Part shown: one piece after another, positions 45,601-58,800 of the stretch | How positions within the stretch are numbered: the first letter of the stretch is position 1 | How the letters are laid out: every line of letters begins with the position of its first letter | Source: Chelydra serpentina | Lineage: Eukaryota; Chordata; Testudines; Chelydridae | DNA length: 64,000 nt | Assembly: GCA_037349315.1 (NCBI GenBank) | Contig: JBAIAC010000024.1 | Location: forward strand, 40,397,501 to 40,461,500 | Reading direction: 5' to 3' | Notes under the pieces: generated by a model | Database searches by the model: none | Seen by the model: only the letters and a program-made list of their open reading frames with translations | Told to the model about the DNA's origin: nothing | Translations under genes and position numbers: made by a program

Positions 45601-47360
45601 TCTTCTTTTGAGTGATCATATTTGTTACCATTGGAAGAAATATTCCAGTTTCTATTAATGGCTGACCTGGTTCAAAAATACCATTTTTAATTCCGCTATT
45701 GCGATAGGATACTGGATTCCATATCACTGCTTTTAACAGCAATCTCCCCCAAAACTTTAGTAGAGCAACTCTAAGGGTTGAATTGTGAGGACTGTCAGTC
45801 ATTGAACATATATGTTCTGAAAGGATTCTTCTTCCAGTATTCAATGATGGCCAATAGAAGAGAAGATGAAGTAAATCTGCCTATTTAAGAGGTTAGATGG
45901 AGGTAATTCAGAGATTGTCAGAGATCGACTTCACAAAAAGTTTCCCTACCTGTCCTTTGAATAGTCTGGTTCCTTTAGATCACTTCATTTGATCACTGAG
46001 GAAAGTTTGAGTAGATTTTAACGTTTGTGATAAAGGGACAGGGGAAGTGTATATTGTAGGGACTGGCAGGAGGAAGGAGAGAGAAGTATATTCTTAAGGG
46101 GATGAGGGAGGAATGTATTATTGAAATCCTGGCTCAACACCTACATTTCATTTGGAAAAAGCGTGAGGGGTGATTTCTGATGAATAACTCCAGGAAAACT
46201 GGACTGTGGTGCAGTAGTTAGGTCAGGAAGAATGAATGACTGCTTTCTACTCACAGCAAGGCACTGGAGTAGTAATTGGAGATACTGAGGTGGTGAAGGG
46301 GAAAGGTTAGAAAGGGAGCTCAGTGGAGACTGATTAAGGGGAGAGGAGGAAGATTAGATTACACATTTAGCCTTTTCCTAAACTCTGGTTGACCCTCTCC
46401 TCAGTGTCAAGAAGCTTGAGGTTAGTTACTGCTCAGGCCATTAGATGGAAGATCACCAGCTGAATTTGATAGGGTAAAAAGAAGTGGGTCACAAGAAGGG
46501 AAACAACTTTTTTGTCCAACCCACAAAGGTTGAAGTGGGAATTATAGGTGTAGGCCTAGCCAAGGGGGAAATTTTAAGTGGGCATTGATTGTTTTGATTA
46601 GTAGGAGAGGAGACTATGCTGGTGGTGAAATTGTTTGTGCGTCCTGGCTCACCACTCATCTCAGTGCATGGCTTCAGAGGCTGGCTGCTATCCAATTAAC
46701 TGGTTGAGATATATCTGGGGGACTGCGAGCATGGTAATGAAAGGACACTCAGAAGGTGGTCTTCAATGGCTAACAGTGTATGCAAAAGGGTTCAACAATG
46801 CCACAGCAAGCTGTGCATATGGGAATACAGAAGGGAGGCCTGGGCATGGACTTGGGACCCTTAATACATGGTGGGTAGTGGAAGGACAAGGCCAGCGTCT
46901 ATTGTGCAAGATCAGGTTTATAGTATACCTTCCATGGCTCTCATCATCTGAGGAACAGGTGATCGGAGGACATAGCCCTGGCTCGCTCGCTCAATCATGC
47001 TGTTATAATTGCACGATCGGTCACTAAACATTAGTTAATATTTACGATGTGATCATTAACACCTCTGATTTTGCAAGCATATGGGTTGTCTAGTTCATCC
47101 TGTCCTACTTCTATTAACTCTGTTACAGAAACTGATTGAGTATTTATTCAGCATTGTTTATGGCAACTGCATCAGCCATCCAATTCAGGAAGTCTCCAGA
47201 GCCAAACAGCTCTAATACAGCTTTGTCCACTTAGGGTGAGTGACTCATAATAGATTTAGAATGGTATTGTATTGATGAATACCTTCCCTCTCTGAAATCA
47301 ATGGTCTATAATCTTTCTCGTGCAGCTCCTCAGAGCAGTAGCCTGGCAGTCTCTAAAAAC
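42644..47360. other. No recognisable gene
   Basis: AT-rich DNA with palindromic modules. A 121-codon - strand frame (45844-45479) and a 130-codon + strand frame (46635-47027) show no domain I recognise and lack supporting signals. Confidence 0.45.
43488..43558. repeat. Best-preserved palindromic module of the window
   Basis: About 31-bp arms: GGGAGAAATCCTGGCCTC ... GAAGTCAATGG and its near-complete reverse complement, around an 8-nt loop CAAAACTC. Prototype for several decayed modules in the window. Confidence 0.8.
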
Positions 47361-47780
47361 TGATTATTTTGGAGGACTTCCATGTTCATATGTATAGTGG
47401 CTTCAAAATTAGCTTTGGATTTAACAATTCAAGGCATATAGACAGTGACAATCTGGATCTTGTGTTCCTTCCGTCCTATCAGAAGTAGTGGTGTGGTTAA
47501 ACCTTTGTTCTGGATTGGCCACCAACTTGTAAAGCTAAAAAAAAATAAAAAATGTAGGTGTGCCACTCCTATTGAGGCGAATGATTTATTTTTTTCTTCT
47601 TCATCCTTGGCTACTCGTACTGAACTGCTTTCAAACTGCTGTGAAGCTTCAGTTGCTGAGTTTCTGGAGAAACTGACAGAGCTTCAGGGCACTGACTGCT
47701 TCATCTGGGACAAGCCAAAAAGACCAACACAGATGACCCGTTGGCACATTATAATACTTTTTTTAGTCCATTACTCTTGA
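47361..47780 (+). repeat. Possible ancient non-LTR endonuclease remnant
   Basis: Frame-shifting translation gives LEDFHVHM (47369), DSDNLDLVF (about 47435) and VVKPLFWIGHQLVKL (about 47480-47535). These recall the order LGDFN.H ... GHTLDLVF ... W(T/S)DHYLV of the apurinic-type endonuclease of CR1/L2/Rex LINEs. Similarity is weak but the three motifs are in the right order and spacing. Confidence 0.4.
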
Positions 47781-48195
47781 CACAGCAGTTCCCAAGAACC
47801 TTCCACCTTGCCTAACTCTTCTCATGGAATCAGAAAGACAGATAGCTAGAGCAGCTGGGGCAAAGCTGCAGACTGAGTCCACATGCAAGAAATGAAGAAG
47901 AGTCTCTTGTTTACAGTATAGCATATGCAAAGCCCTGAAAAATTGACGTCTTCCAGGTAGCAGACTGTTAATTCCCTACTGTTTGCAGTAAATGGCATAG
48001 GGAAGTATTTCATGCAAAAAAGGTTTTGCTGTGTATCAGATATGTCTCAGTTTTGGTCTGAAGTTTTGAAATACATAGGCCAAAGCCCGTTCCAATGTCA
48101 TTAATACAGAGTTAAGGTTGGCCATTGATAACCCACGCCCTTCCAGAACAACGAGGTGAGCAAAACTCAAAACTTCTGAAAACCAGACTACAGGG

Positions 48196-48224
48196 TTAAG
48201 GTAAATGCCCACACAACCTTAACT
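48196..48224. repeat. 29-bp inverted repeat, left
   Basis: TTAAGGTAAATGCCCACACA onward, exact reverse complement of 48722-48750. Confidence 0.93.
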
Positions 48225-48721
48225 GCACCCACCCCTGTCTCCCTGGAGCTGGCAATAGCCATTAGGAATTATCTGCATGCACTCCAGCTTCATTCACTAT
48301 GTTAATTAGCTGTACTGAATGACAGAAGAATTGTGATAGGAGATGATCTGGGTCTGAGTCCCCCCACATGTAGGATCAAAGGAAAGACGTGCATGCGTAC
48401 CTTATTGTACCAGGCTGCATTCTTTCAATACTGAATTGTGTATGTTTAGTCTCAGTCTCGGGGCACTGGGATCTTTTTGCCATGGATATTGGCAAGAGTC
48501 AGAGCAGACTATGGATTAATGATGGATAGGGGTAAGTACAGGTTTAGGTGGTCTCCTGTGTGCAAGTGTGAAGCAGGGCTGTAAGAGGGTTTGAAGTGGT
48601 GGTTAAATTTTACCAGTATGGTATTTTGTTTGGGGAATAGGCTCAGTGTTTGAGCATTGGGCAAGTGCAGGTAGTGTCTGTCCATTACATGAAAAGCCAG
48701 GTCATTGTTCAGAGAGGGCAG

Positions 48722-48750
48722 AGTTAAGGTTGTGTGGGCATTTACCTTAA
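48722..48750. repeat. 29-bp inverted repeat, right
   Basis: AGTTAAGGTTGTGTGGGCAT onward, exact partner of 48196-48224. The enclosed 497 bp have no coding frame and no further obvious symmetry. Confidence 0.93.
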
Positions 48751-49002
48751 TGCTGTATTTTGTTTTTTTAGTGGTTTCAGTTTTTCTGCATTCAACATTC
48801 TGGAAGGGAGACAGCTATCACAAGCCAACCTTACCTCTAAATTAAACAGTTCTTTGCCATTTAATTTCCTAATTTCTATAACACAGATAAACACTTGTTG
48901 GTGGGAGTTAGTGGTCATTTAGGCACTTGTAGTTCTCACTTAGGTTTGTGGTCAATATGCTACTGTGGCAAGGTATAGTCAAAAGGGCTTCTCATCTTAG
49001 AT

Positions 49003-49130
49003 GTGAAACAGCTTTACATCGTTATGCCCATTTCACAGAAACAGAGAGGTGAAGTGACTTGCCTAAAGTTCACCCACCTAAGAATAGTCACACACCAGTG
49101 GTCTTTCCATTAGACCACATGGTTGCTATG
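49003..49130 (-). repeat. MIR-like SINE fragment
   Basis: On the - strand: GGTCTAATGGAAAGACCAC, GGCAAGTCACTTCACCTCTC, TGTTTCTGTGAAATGGGC, the MIR core order. Confidence 0.65.
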
Positions 49131-50713
49131 CAATTCTTAAGTGCTCCTCCCCAGTCCTCTACATTTTCTTACAGTAGAATGGAGATAATGGTCATGCTTT
49201 GAATTTTTTGTTATGTGCAGTTACTGACAGAAACAGTGAGATAAATCTCATCCATGGCCTATGTCCCAAACCCTGGACAGTTATATTACATGGTGGTTAC
49301 AGTTGCTTTAAGGATGAGAGAGGATAGTGGTGGGTCGCTCTCCTTCTCCACCTCTGTTCCAGCATTCCCTACACCACCCCACATACCCATATTTCTAGCT
49401 CCTCCTCCCCTTCCCATCTCACTAAGACATTAGCTGGCACTGCAGAAGCCATTAACATGTAAGAAGTTGACCCTTCCCGTCTCCTGCCCTATGATGAAGT
49501 GTACACATCACAGGCAGCAGCTTACCAGAGGACTGCACACTACCCTAGTTATGGAGCCTTAGCTGCACACTGAACTGGGCCCCTCGCTCCCATCACCCAC
49601 CCCCAGCTGGGACTCCTACCCCTGCTTCAGCTAGGCTTCTCCAGCTATGCTGCAGGTCTATCCACTTTGCCCCTTTCCCAAACTAGAACCCCCCCACAGA
49701 CACGCATATCAGCCAGCCCCCTCCCCCCACTCCAAGGTGATGTTTATCTTAAATTATTTATTTTCTGGATTTCAGATATTTAAATTTGCATTACTTTCAG
49801 CCTCCATCCCCAGATCACATGGAGGGTGAGGGAGAAGGGCTCAGACACCCCAAGAAGGCAGGCTCTCTGTTGGGGGTAACCTCAAACTTTGGAGACCCTG
49901 GTGCCATAATTGGAGCCTTGGTTTGATCTCTCTGTGTACATCAGGACTGCCTAGTTAACTTAAAAACTTTTGGGGGGAGGTGGGAGATGGAGGCTCTATA
50001 TCTCAGGAACCCCTTAGCAAAGTGACTCCAAATTTGGATTACTGACCCTACCCTGACAAGTCTTAAACATGTAGCAAGGACACAATGAGTTAATCACTGA
50101 AGTAGATTGTCAATCTCTCTGTTTAGGAGAGCAGAGTATCTCTATTCCTTTCTTGTCAAGAGGACACTGAGGGTAGTATTAGATGTATTCTCTCATTCTC
50201 TCAAGTATTCTCTCATTTACTGGAGGGTGTGAACTGGAAATTGTGGGAATACACACAGTTCCCTTCCTATAATTATTATTTTTCCATACTTTTAGTGAGT
50301 GCACCTGGCATTCTTATAAACATCAAAAAAGAAGGGGGAAAAGGAGAGTTTGTTTGAACAGAAGAGCAGCCCCAACTATCTTAAGACCAAGCACATCCCA
50401 GGTGTACAAGTGCAGTTTAACATGAAAGTACCCTCTTTTTCATATACTCAGTCAGCTTGAAAATCAATTATGTGTTTGATCAACTTTTGGCAGCCTTGAT
50501 GCCTTTTATGTACCTATTAATTACTACCAAATAGCATGTTGAGGCCCAGGGCTTACAAATACAACTAGGATTTACAAAAACCCTTTCAATACCCTGGGCC
50601 AAGATGACTATGGAGTCAACTTTTTGTCAAGCATCAGAAATATCAGAATCAATGTATATGGTGGCCGTTTTCATTATACAAAATTGAAGGCTTAAGCCTA
50701 AATTCAGCAGAAA

Positions 50714-50764
50714 CTTATGCATGTGCTTAACTTCACAATGTATGAAGTTAAGCATGTGCATAAG
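50714..50764. repeat. Palindromic module with 22-bp arms
   Basis: CTTATGCATGTGCTTAACTT.. and its reverse complement with two mismatches around a 7-nt loop. Related to 2375-2515 and 34000-34125. Confidence 0.75.
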
Positions 50765-51954
50765 GCTTTTCAGGATTAGGACCTTAGTCTTTATTTAGAA
50801 TATCATGAAAAGGTCACATCAGGACTCCTGCTGTTCTTTCATACAGATTTTAGATTTGAAACAAAAGACTAAATATTAAGATAAACAATAAGTAGGTTTA
50901 TTTAATACATCATCTATCCTTGTTGGATATCTACCTAGAACCACAATTAAACTAAAGCTCCAAAAGCTTAACCCAATACAGGACTTCACCTGTTCTTTGG
51001 TAACAATATGAACTCTGGGATTTTGAAGCAAACTGTGCTCCTATTATTCCAAAGTCCTAGATACATGGAGAAGTTCTTTCCATTGCATTATGTTCCAAAT
51101 AAATTAGGAATTAAATCTCTTTTCCCCATCTATCCACAATTCCTTCCCTGTCAATGCAAGTAAAACATTTGTGCACCTCAGACATTTGAAATCTCTCAAT
51201 CCTGCCTTCATTAATACAATCTCATTTTCCACATAGGAGTGGCAAATTGCCAATTAGCCAAGTGCAATGCAAGGAAAATAAGTAGGTAGGAGTATTGTCC
51301 AGTATGGCTATAGTGTAAATATTTCAAAAACTAGTCATAACCACAATTTCATAGCTCTCAGAATCCAATATATCTTAATTATAACTAAGCCTTTTGTGGG
51401 GTAGGAGTTCCATTTCTCATTACTTTTTATTTCATTTAAATAAGTCTTACTTTGTTTGGTTCTCTCCCCCACTGGCTCCTAAAACCCTGAAAATATTTTG
51501 TGTTCAGACTATGACAGAAAAAACATGTTACACTTATAACCAAATAACATAGTCAAGTACAACACACCCCCACACAGCAAATCATCTTTGTTCATTCTTC
51601 TAATTATATGGCTGAACCTTTTATCCCCAACTAGTACACAGTTCCAATATAAAACTAACTTTTTATTAAGATGTTTATATTATATTAGATATAGCTGGTC
51701 AGAACATTAGATGCAATTTTATTTTGTCAAAACTGAAAGACTGAAATCAGGCAAAGCAATGCCCTAAGCACCACACTACAGACACTCTTCCTGAACTAAA
51801 GAGCTCAGGTTTTTGACCTGAAAATAGACATTGACAGCTCCATTTTTTGTGAAAAAAATTTGGAAAGTTTTTGGTTTTGTTTCAATGCAGAATAAAACAG
51901 ATTTCAAAACCTCAAAAGTTGCTGTGAAATGGCATCTTCTAGTCAGCTCTTGTA

Positions 51955-51976
51955 CGTGTGTGTGTACACACACACG
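51955..51976. repeat. 22-bp alternating palindrome
   Basis: CGTGTGTGTGT followed by its exact reverse complement. Alternating purine-pyrimidine sequence. Confidence 0.9.
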
Positions 51977-52671
51977 CACACACGCACGCACCATAATCCT
52001 ACCCATGTATTAGCTACAATGTACTAAACAATTCAAAAACAGGAGAGGCTACTCTATATCAGAAAATTAAAAGCATACAAATCTCAGAGCCTAAAAAACA
52101 AATAACTAAGCAAAACTAAACAATATTGATATCTATTGTATTCATTGCATAGGTTCATCACTTACAAAAACAGTACACTCTTTATCAAGTCTGTGCAAAT
52201 AAAACTCCAACTTTAGATTTATTTTTTTTCCTTTTCCTCTCTAGTCAAGAATAAAAGCAGACTGTAACAAAGTAGTATGGGTTTTATAAATCATAGCACG
52301 ACTGTCCTGATCCTTGCCTTAGGTCATGAAGAACTTGGCATCTTGTGCCACACAGCTCTTCATAAACTGCTCTCCTGTAATACACATACCACTTTTGCAC
52401 AGAACTGCTGCCATTTTTCATCTGAGAAAGCAGCTATATGAAGTGATAGGAGCTTTCAGAAGTGGAAGAATGGGCACTACTTTTAATTTAACAGAAAGTG
52501 GCATTTCATCCTTTAGCTTTGCTGGTGAACTTGTTAGTAATGTGATGTGTCACATAGGTTACAGTGAAATCATGCATTGCACCTCAAAGATCAAGTATTG
52601 CTTCTCACTGAAAATGTAAGGTTTCACAGTAAATTCCTGATTCAATTAAAAAAAAAGAGATATGCCTATCT

Positions 52672-52855
52672 CATAGAACTGGAAGGACCTTGAAAGGTCA
52701 TTGAGTCCAGTCCCCTGCCTTCACTAGCAGGACCAAGTACTGTCCCCTGACTGATTGTTTTTGCCCCAGATCCCTAAATGGCCACCTCAAGGATTGAACT
52801 CACAACCGTGGGTTTAGCAGGCCAATGCGCAAACCACTGAGCTATCCTTCCCCTC
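52672..52855 (-). mobile_element. tRNA-derived SINE
   Basis: On the - strand: A-box-like TAGCTCAGTGGTTTGCGC, B-box-like GGTTGTGAGTTCAATCC (with one change), GGGATCTGGGGCAAAAAC, then a tail with ACTGGACTCAATGACCTTTC and GGTCCTTCCAGTTCTATG. The head is shared with the SINE at 40781; the tail differs, so it is a different subfamily. Confidence 0.85.
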
Positions 52856-55800
52856 TATTATGGTATTATGGTATAAGCTCTATTATGGTTTTCCAGTTGA
52901 AAAATATCAGTGTCCAGTACATAGTGATTGGTCTTAGTATGAAAACTTTCATATTGACCAGAAATCAAACATTTTAGGGTCACGGGCATTCACAACATCC
53001 TGGGTCATGTCACTTTATTCCAACATAACACAGACACCTGTGTCTGAATCGTTACTATAAGACACAAGTCTCCCATGATGTAATTTTACTGTTGTAGCCA
53101 ATCTCCCAAAAGTATCCTGAAGTGGCTTTTAACATAAATTAACAATAGACACATAATTAATGACCCCTGTGTTTCACTGGAATGAAAGCCTTGTGCGTGA
53201 TTTCCGTGTCACAAGGCATCCTGTGAAGGACATTATTTGATTACACAATTCAGTAACACAAATGCTTTTAGTTGGAGTTCTGGACAAGTGTGCTTAAATT
53301 TTATGATCATTTTCTAGTTGTAAAGAGATCTAGTGAAATGAGCTAATAAAGCAGAGCAAAACATGAAGGCACTTTACATGCATTAGTTTATTGTAACAGA
53401 AGTACCTGCCCCATCAATTAAGCACAGTTAGTGTAAATACTTTTTACATAGTCTAATTATTACATTTTTGCAAGCAGAATTGGAATTCCATGGTGAAAGA
53501 GATATGCAATGGTTTTTACCATGCTATCTGCACTGATTTTTACATTGCTATGTTTATAACAGTTCTGTTGCTGCCAGAAGATTCCCTTGCATTTAAGAAC
53601 TGATAGAGTTTTAATTAGAGACAGGTAAGCCATTTCAGACTAGATAAAAGCCTGCTAAAAATGAGCCTAGTGTGTGGGCTGAAGTAAAGCCTAAACATTT
53701 TGCTAAGTACTCCCAATACTTATCTCTTCTAGGTCCCAATCATAGCATCATAGGGAGTGGAAGCTATCCTTGCTGAAATCTATCTCAGGACATCAGCAAG
53801 CGTGGCAATGTCTGGACTAGCTGTTATCTTCAGAATCATGTGACTTCTAGTGCATTTGAGTGGATCCGATTGATTCTGGGATACTTTTTGCATGGGAAAA
53901 TCCTGGAGTACACAAGATTTTAACAGAGCAGCTCCAGAGACCTGTTCTAGACATTACCAGTTTTTAAATCTCTCATAAAAAGAAGATCTGTTAGAGGTCA
54001 TGGATAAGAAATTGAGGGTCAAAGAAAGGAAAGGATGGATGTCAGGGAAGATGCACCTGTTTATGCTGGGATCAGAGGCAGAGAGAAAAGATTCTGATAA
54101 ACAAGAAAATTCTGTGGACCTTCTGAGCTTCACCCAGTCACTTTTTATAGAATGTTACAATGGCTGCTCTGAAAGGAAACTTTTTGGGAATTACAAATAT
54201 ATTGTGAATTATGCACCAGTTCATTTCCATAGGTATTTGATACTTGATTTTAAAGATGCCATTGACTTTAAAATTAAGATGTCTGAGTTTTTTAAACAGA
54301 AAAATCTTTAAAAAGAACACAGTTAGGCACAAAATGTAGTTAATCGTAAAACAAAAACAAAACAAAAGACCCCAAACTCTTACAAAATTCATGACCAATA
54401 GCAATGTTTCCATGATTTTTTAAATTCTACTAGAAATAGGGGTGTTATTTTTAAATTATATTCCCCTTCATTTATTGCAGACCAAACATGGCAGCATTAT
54501 GCTAATGCATGAGACCTGGAAGGGAAATTAATTAAAAACTAAGAAACACTCCACAACTGAACTCAGAAGAATGCAAAAAGTTCATCCAAACTCAGAGAAG
54601 ACAAATTAAAGTGTATCAAGAGTGAAAAGTGCATTTGATTTTTTTTCCATTTTAGTAGTGTGAGGGGATGGTAGGCACGGATTTTTTTTTTAAATGGCAG
54701 AGGGTCTCTACACAGTTTAATGGCAGAAGATGAATATAATAGTCTTAAGAAGTTATCACTAAAAAAATACATTTGGATCCAATCAACTTTAAACAACAAA
54801 CAGAAATATGTAGTAGGTCTTAGTTTAAGGGTGTGATTTTGATTCCCAGGGATGGCTCATGTAGATGCTCACAAATAAGCTTAAAGGTCCCAATTTCACA
54901 ATTAAATGAACTTTTTAAAAGAATATCATAAAATCTTGCTTTTTTAAATCTAAAAATCATTGTTGCAGAGACTCTTTAAATAATAAAATGTAAGAGGCTT
55001 TAACAATCCATTTTAATGAACAAACATGTTAGTATAGTGGATTGTAACATCTACTGTGGTAATAAGACTTGACAGGGTGTTCATTGTTGTATCACAATTG
55101 ACTTGGGTGTCTTGTGAGGCAAAAGGCCAAAGGCCAACTGCTTTCAACTAACGAAGGGTGAACGTAGACCAACAATGCATGCCCTGTAGTATTTTCTTGC
55201 AAAATACTACCTTATTCCAGGTGTAGAATGGATTTATGTTCTAAAGTGAAACAAGATGGGCAAGAGGCATTTAAAATTATTTCAGCCACTGTTTAGAGAG
55301 TTAGGTGCATGTCATGTTAGTGCGACTGCAACATCATAATCACTCAGCTATACCTCAGCAGAAGCCAATCAGATCCACTTGATTTCCTGATGAATCAGTC
55401 TCTAATTAGAATAACATTTTTCAGTGGAATACACCTTAAAATGGATATAATCTGTGTTAATTATGAAAATGAGGACATTATATGCTACACTGCTTGGAAA
55501 AAGTGACAAACTGAATTCACACTGAAAAATCGGATTTACAAAAATAGTTTCTCACTGAATGGTAAGATTTAAGAACTCATGCAACAAGTTTGGCTGCATC
55601 AGTCCGATTACTATATTGACTTTACTCAGGAGAAAGTACTGTGCCAAAAGGAGTTTGCCAAAAGAAAAAAAAAGAGCAAAGTCTGTGGTTCTCTTATTTA
55701 ACAAAGCTCCCTTCCCATGTGCATAAACGACTATGCTTCCCTTAAAGCATTCAAGCTACTGAAGGACTGAGATCAGCAAAAAGGCGAGTGGGGGAGGAAG

Positions 55801-58800
55801 AGGGCAAAACATACTGCTCGTGTGAGTGGAGAATGTCTATTCAGAGAAACAGCAACATAGCAACAAAGGGGTCACCTTGAGTTTTGTTCTGTCCACCCAG
55901 AAGCTTTACAATAAAAGCCAAATACTTGTGAATAACAGCAATTGTTGAAATATCACTGAGACACTGCCCATGAGAAATAAAGCAGTTTCTGAAGGAAAAA
56001 AAACCACCAGTGAATAATATAAGGGGGATGTTTTCTAGTTCTTTAAGGAAAATATTATTGGCCTCTAATGCCTGGAATCGTCATATTCTTTTTTCTATAC
56101 AAGATCTTCTTTTGTAGCTATTCCCCTCTACTGGCTGCTTTTCTAGTTAGCGAAGAGAGAGGTGACATTTGAGGGAGGAGAGATTGCAGCGAATTCAGGC
56201 TACGCATGCATGTTTATTGTGGTATGTTAGTTCATCTGGATTTACCGAGGGCAGCAGTAGCAAGAATAAAAGAAGCAGCTATTTTCTGACTCCCCCACTG
56301 CCCAGAAGGGACAGGCCCTGTGGCTATGATGTCACAACCATGTAGCACCTCATTTCTTCTTTCCCCCTTAATTGGCAACCATCATGTTGATGATGCCAGC
56401 CTCCCCATAGGCTGGTTTGTCTCTGTGCACAAGCAGGGGTGCAGCCTCTTTTCCCTCATCCTTTACACGGATTTTTTTCCTACTTGAATTTCCACATATG
56501 ACAGTGGTATTTATTCTTTCCAGCATTGGAATTTGGGATAGAACTGAAAAACCAATGTTCATTTTCCTCTGTTCCTTATAAACTCCAGCTCCCCACTATT
56601 ACCGGCTTCAGCCAATGGACAAAGTTCAGTGAGACAGTTTCATGAGGTTCCCCCTGCCATTTCTCCTCCACAAGTTCTCTCACTCCCTATATACAATGAA
56701 TGGGTGCAAACAGATTCTGGGCAGCCAGCAGCCTTCTCTACTTCACAAGTGGAGTCCAGCTGCTTGTACTGAGACTTGTGCATAGTTTTACCCATCTACC
56801 TCAAATTTTTTCCCCAATAAGCCCAACTCCGTAGAATCTGGCACTTTACAAAAGCTAACCAGTTGTCAGAACATTTATCTGGCAGGTATGCATCCTCCAC
56901 CTGTCATTTTCCAGATGAAAAGCCTAAAAGTTTAAGATTGGATATTTTGGCCGTGTCTAAAATTAGGCACTCAATCCTATATTTAGGCACCAAAATTAAT
57001 GGCCTGATTTTCAGAGGTGCCGAGCACCTCCTGGGTTCTACTGATGTTCCATATTTACTCTGGGTGCCTAAATATGGCCGTTGGTGCCTAACAGACTCGC
57101 AGGATTCAAAATGTTGACCTATGTGACTTGATGCAGGCTAAAGGGACTCACCCAGGTAACATCAGGGATTGAAAGCAGAAGTTTTTTTTGCTCCCAGTCC
57201 TATTTTATTTCATGCTGATGAACTGCCCCTTTCCCCTTGAGCTATACTGGTAACTCCGCAAAGGGCCATATCAATTGTGAGCAGCCAGGTGGTAGCCAGG
57301 AAATGAACAGTAGTGAGTAGTGGCATCCTGGACAGCATCCTTAGTTGTGAAGTGGTTGGGGATCCCATTGGACAAATAATCAAGGGATGTGGGGCAATGG
57401 ATTTCATGGGCCTCAAAGACCAGCAGTGTTCAGCTGTGGGGGAAGAATTATTGATAACCTGCAAGTGGTGGTAAAGACTCACACTATGGGAAGCTTTCAA
57501 CTCTAGCAGTGGTTTACACTGTCAGTGCTATCTTCACAAGGGAGAAGGGGAGAAACAGACTAATAATAGAAATTGAAATTAGAATGGACATTTTGAGGCT
57601 CCCCAAAACTGCAGTCTTCACAGGTCCCAAAGGCTGGCTCTGCCTTCCATGGAGTGAATTAAAATAAAAACAAAACAAAACCACACACCATCACGTATGG
57701 TCACAGGTGGATGAAAGTTCTCAGGGAGTCGGGCAGTTGCATTGGAACGCATGCAAAACTGGACTTGCTGCCGCACAGACGCGCTGGTTTGGGTTCCTCA
57801 CTTATGATTATGGAGAAGGGGGAACAGGGCCCTTCCTTCTTCTTGCAAGGGCTGCCCAACATTAGTCATTTGCAGATAGTTGCATGTTGATAAAGCTGTA
57901 GGCAATTTTACCATTAAATCAGTGTGTGTTGCCTTTCTGCTATGTTCATGGCAAGTGGTATGGTATTTATCTTCTATATAAGCACCATTTTGTTTAAGAG
58001 GAAGATGGGCAAGAACACAGTTGCTCAGTGGTATGCCAGGATTAAGTTAAGCATGATTAACAGAAAGTACACAATATTGTACAACTCCTGTCAGAAATGT
58101 TACAGGGATGTTGGATATAGAGAAATCCCTTCCCTAAACTAAGGGTCTATAAAAATGGACCCTTAACATAAATACCTGAATAAAAATCATTGTAATGTGA
58201 TTAGAAACTCAGGAATTCATATTTTGAAGCTGGATGCACTTTTACTTCCCCTTTACAGTACTTAGTCCCTTTTTATAGCAAAACAGCACATCACTGAATT
58301 ATTAAAAAGAAAGCACATCTTTCTGCTTGGGGGTAAATTGTACTGTGGAAAATAACATTTAGGAATAGTGAAATAGTAAATGTGTCCTGCTAGGAACTTC
58401 ATAAGTTGTGTTATCCCCTGAAAAAATGTACACAAACGAATAAAAAATCCTAAAGAGTAATCTGAAAGGGTGAGTTGAGGGTTTGACCAAAGGCCATGGA
58501 AGCCATAGGAGTCTTATTTATCCCAGTGAGCTTTCAATCAGACCCTAAAATGAGCCGCCTTCATATTTTTTGGCAGAGAAAATTACAGTACAGGATTGTA
58601 CTGCCACTTCCAAATAACATTTTTTTAAAACTCATGGCATTTACTAGATACCCACGGAGCTTCACTTCAACTTTGGAATACTTGTGGTTGCAGAGTCAAG
58701 ATATTAGCCTGTCAGTAGCAGAAGTTGGCACAGCTGTCTTTTTAGCATCGGGTAGTGAATCTTTTACATCTATGATTAATCAGGAATATTCTTTATTTTA

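Larger units (their letters stand above)
49131..52671. other. No recognisable gene
   Basis: Unique DNA, including a C-rich stretch near 49320-49720, a palindromic module at 50690-50795 and a GT/AC palindrome at 51955-51976. Open frames up to about 80 codons. Confidence 0.5.

Noticed and set aside
45479..45844. 121-codon - strand frame
   Set aside because: I recognise no family and see no supporting signals; could be an old repeat or chance.
46635..47027. 130-codon + strand frame
   Set aside because: No domain recognised. The first codon is not an ATG, and composition does not suggest a protein.
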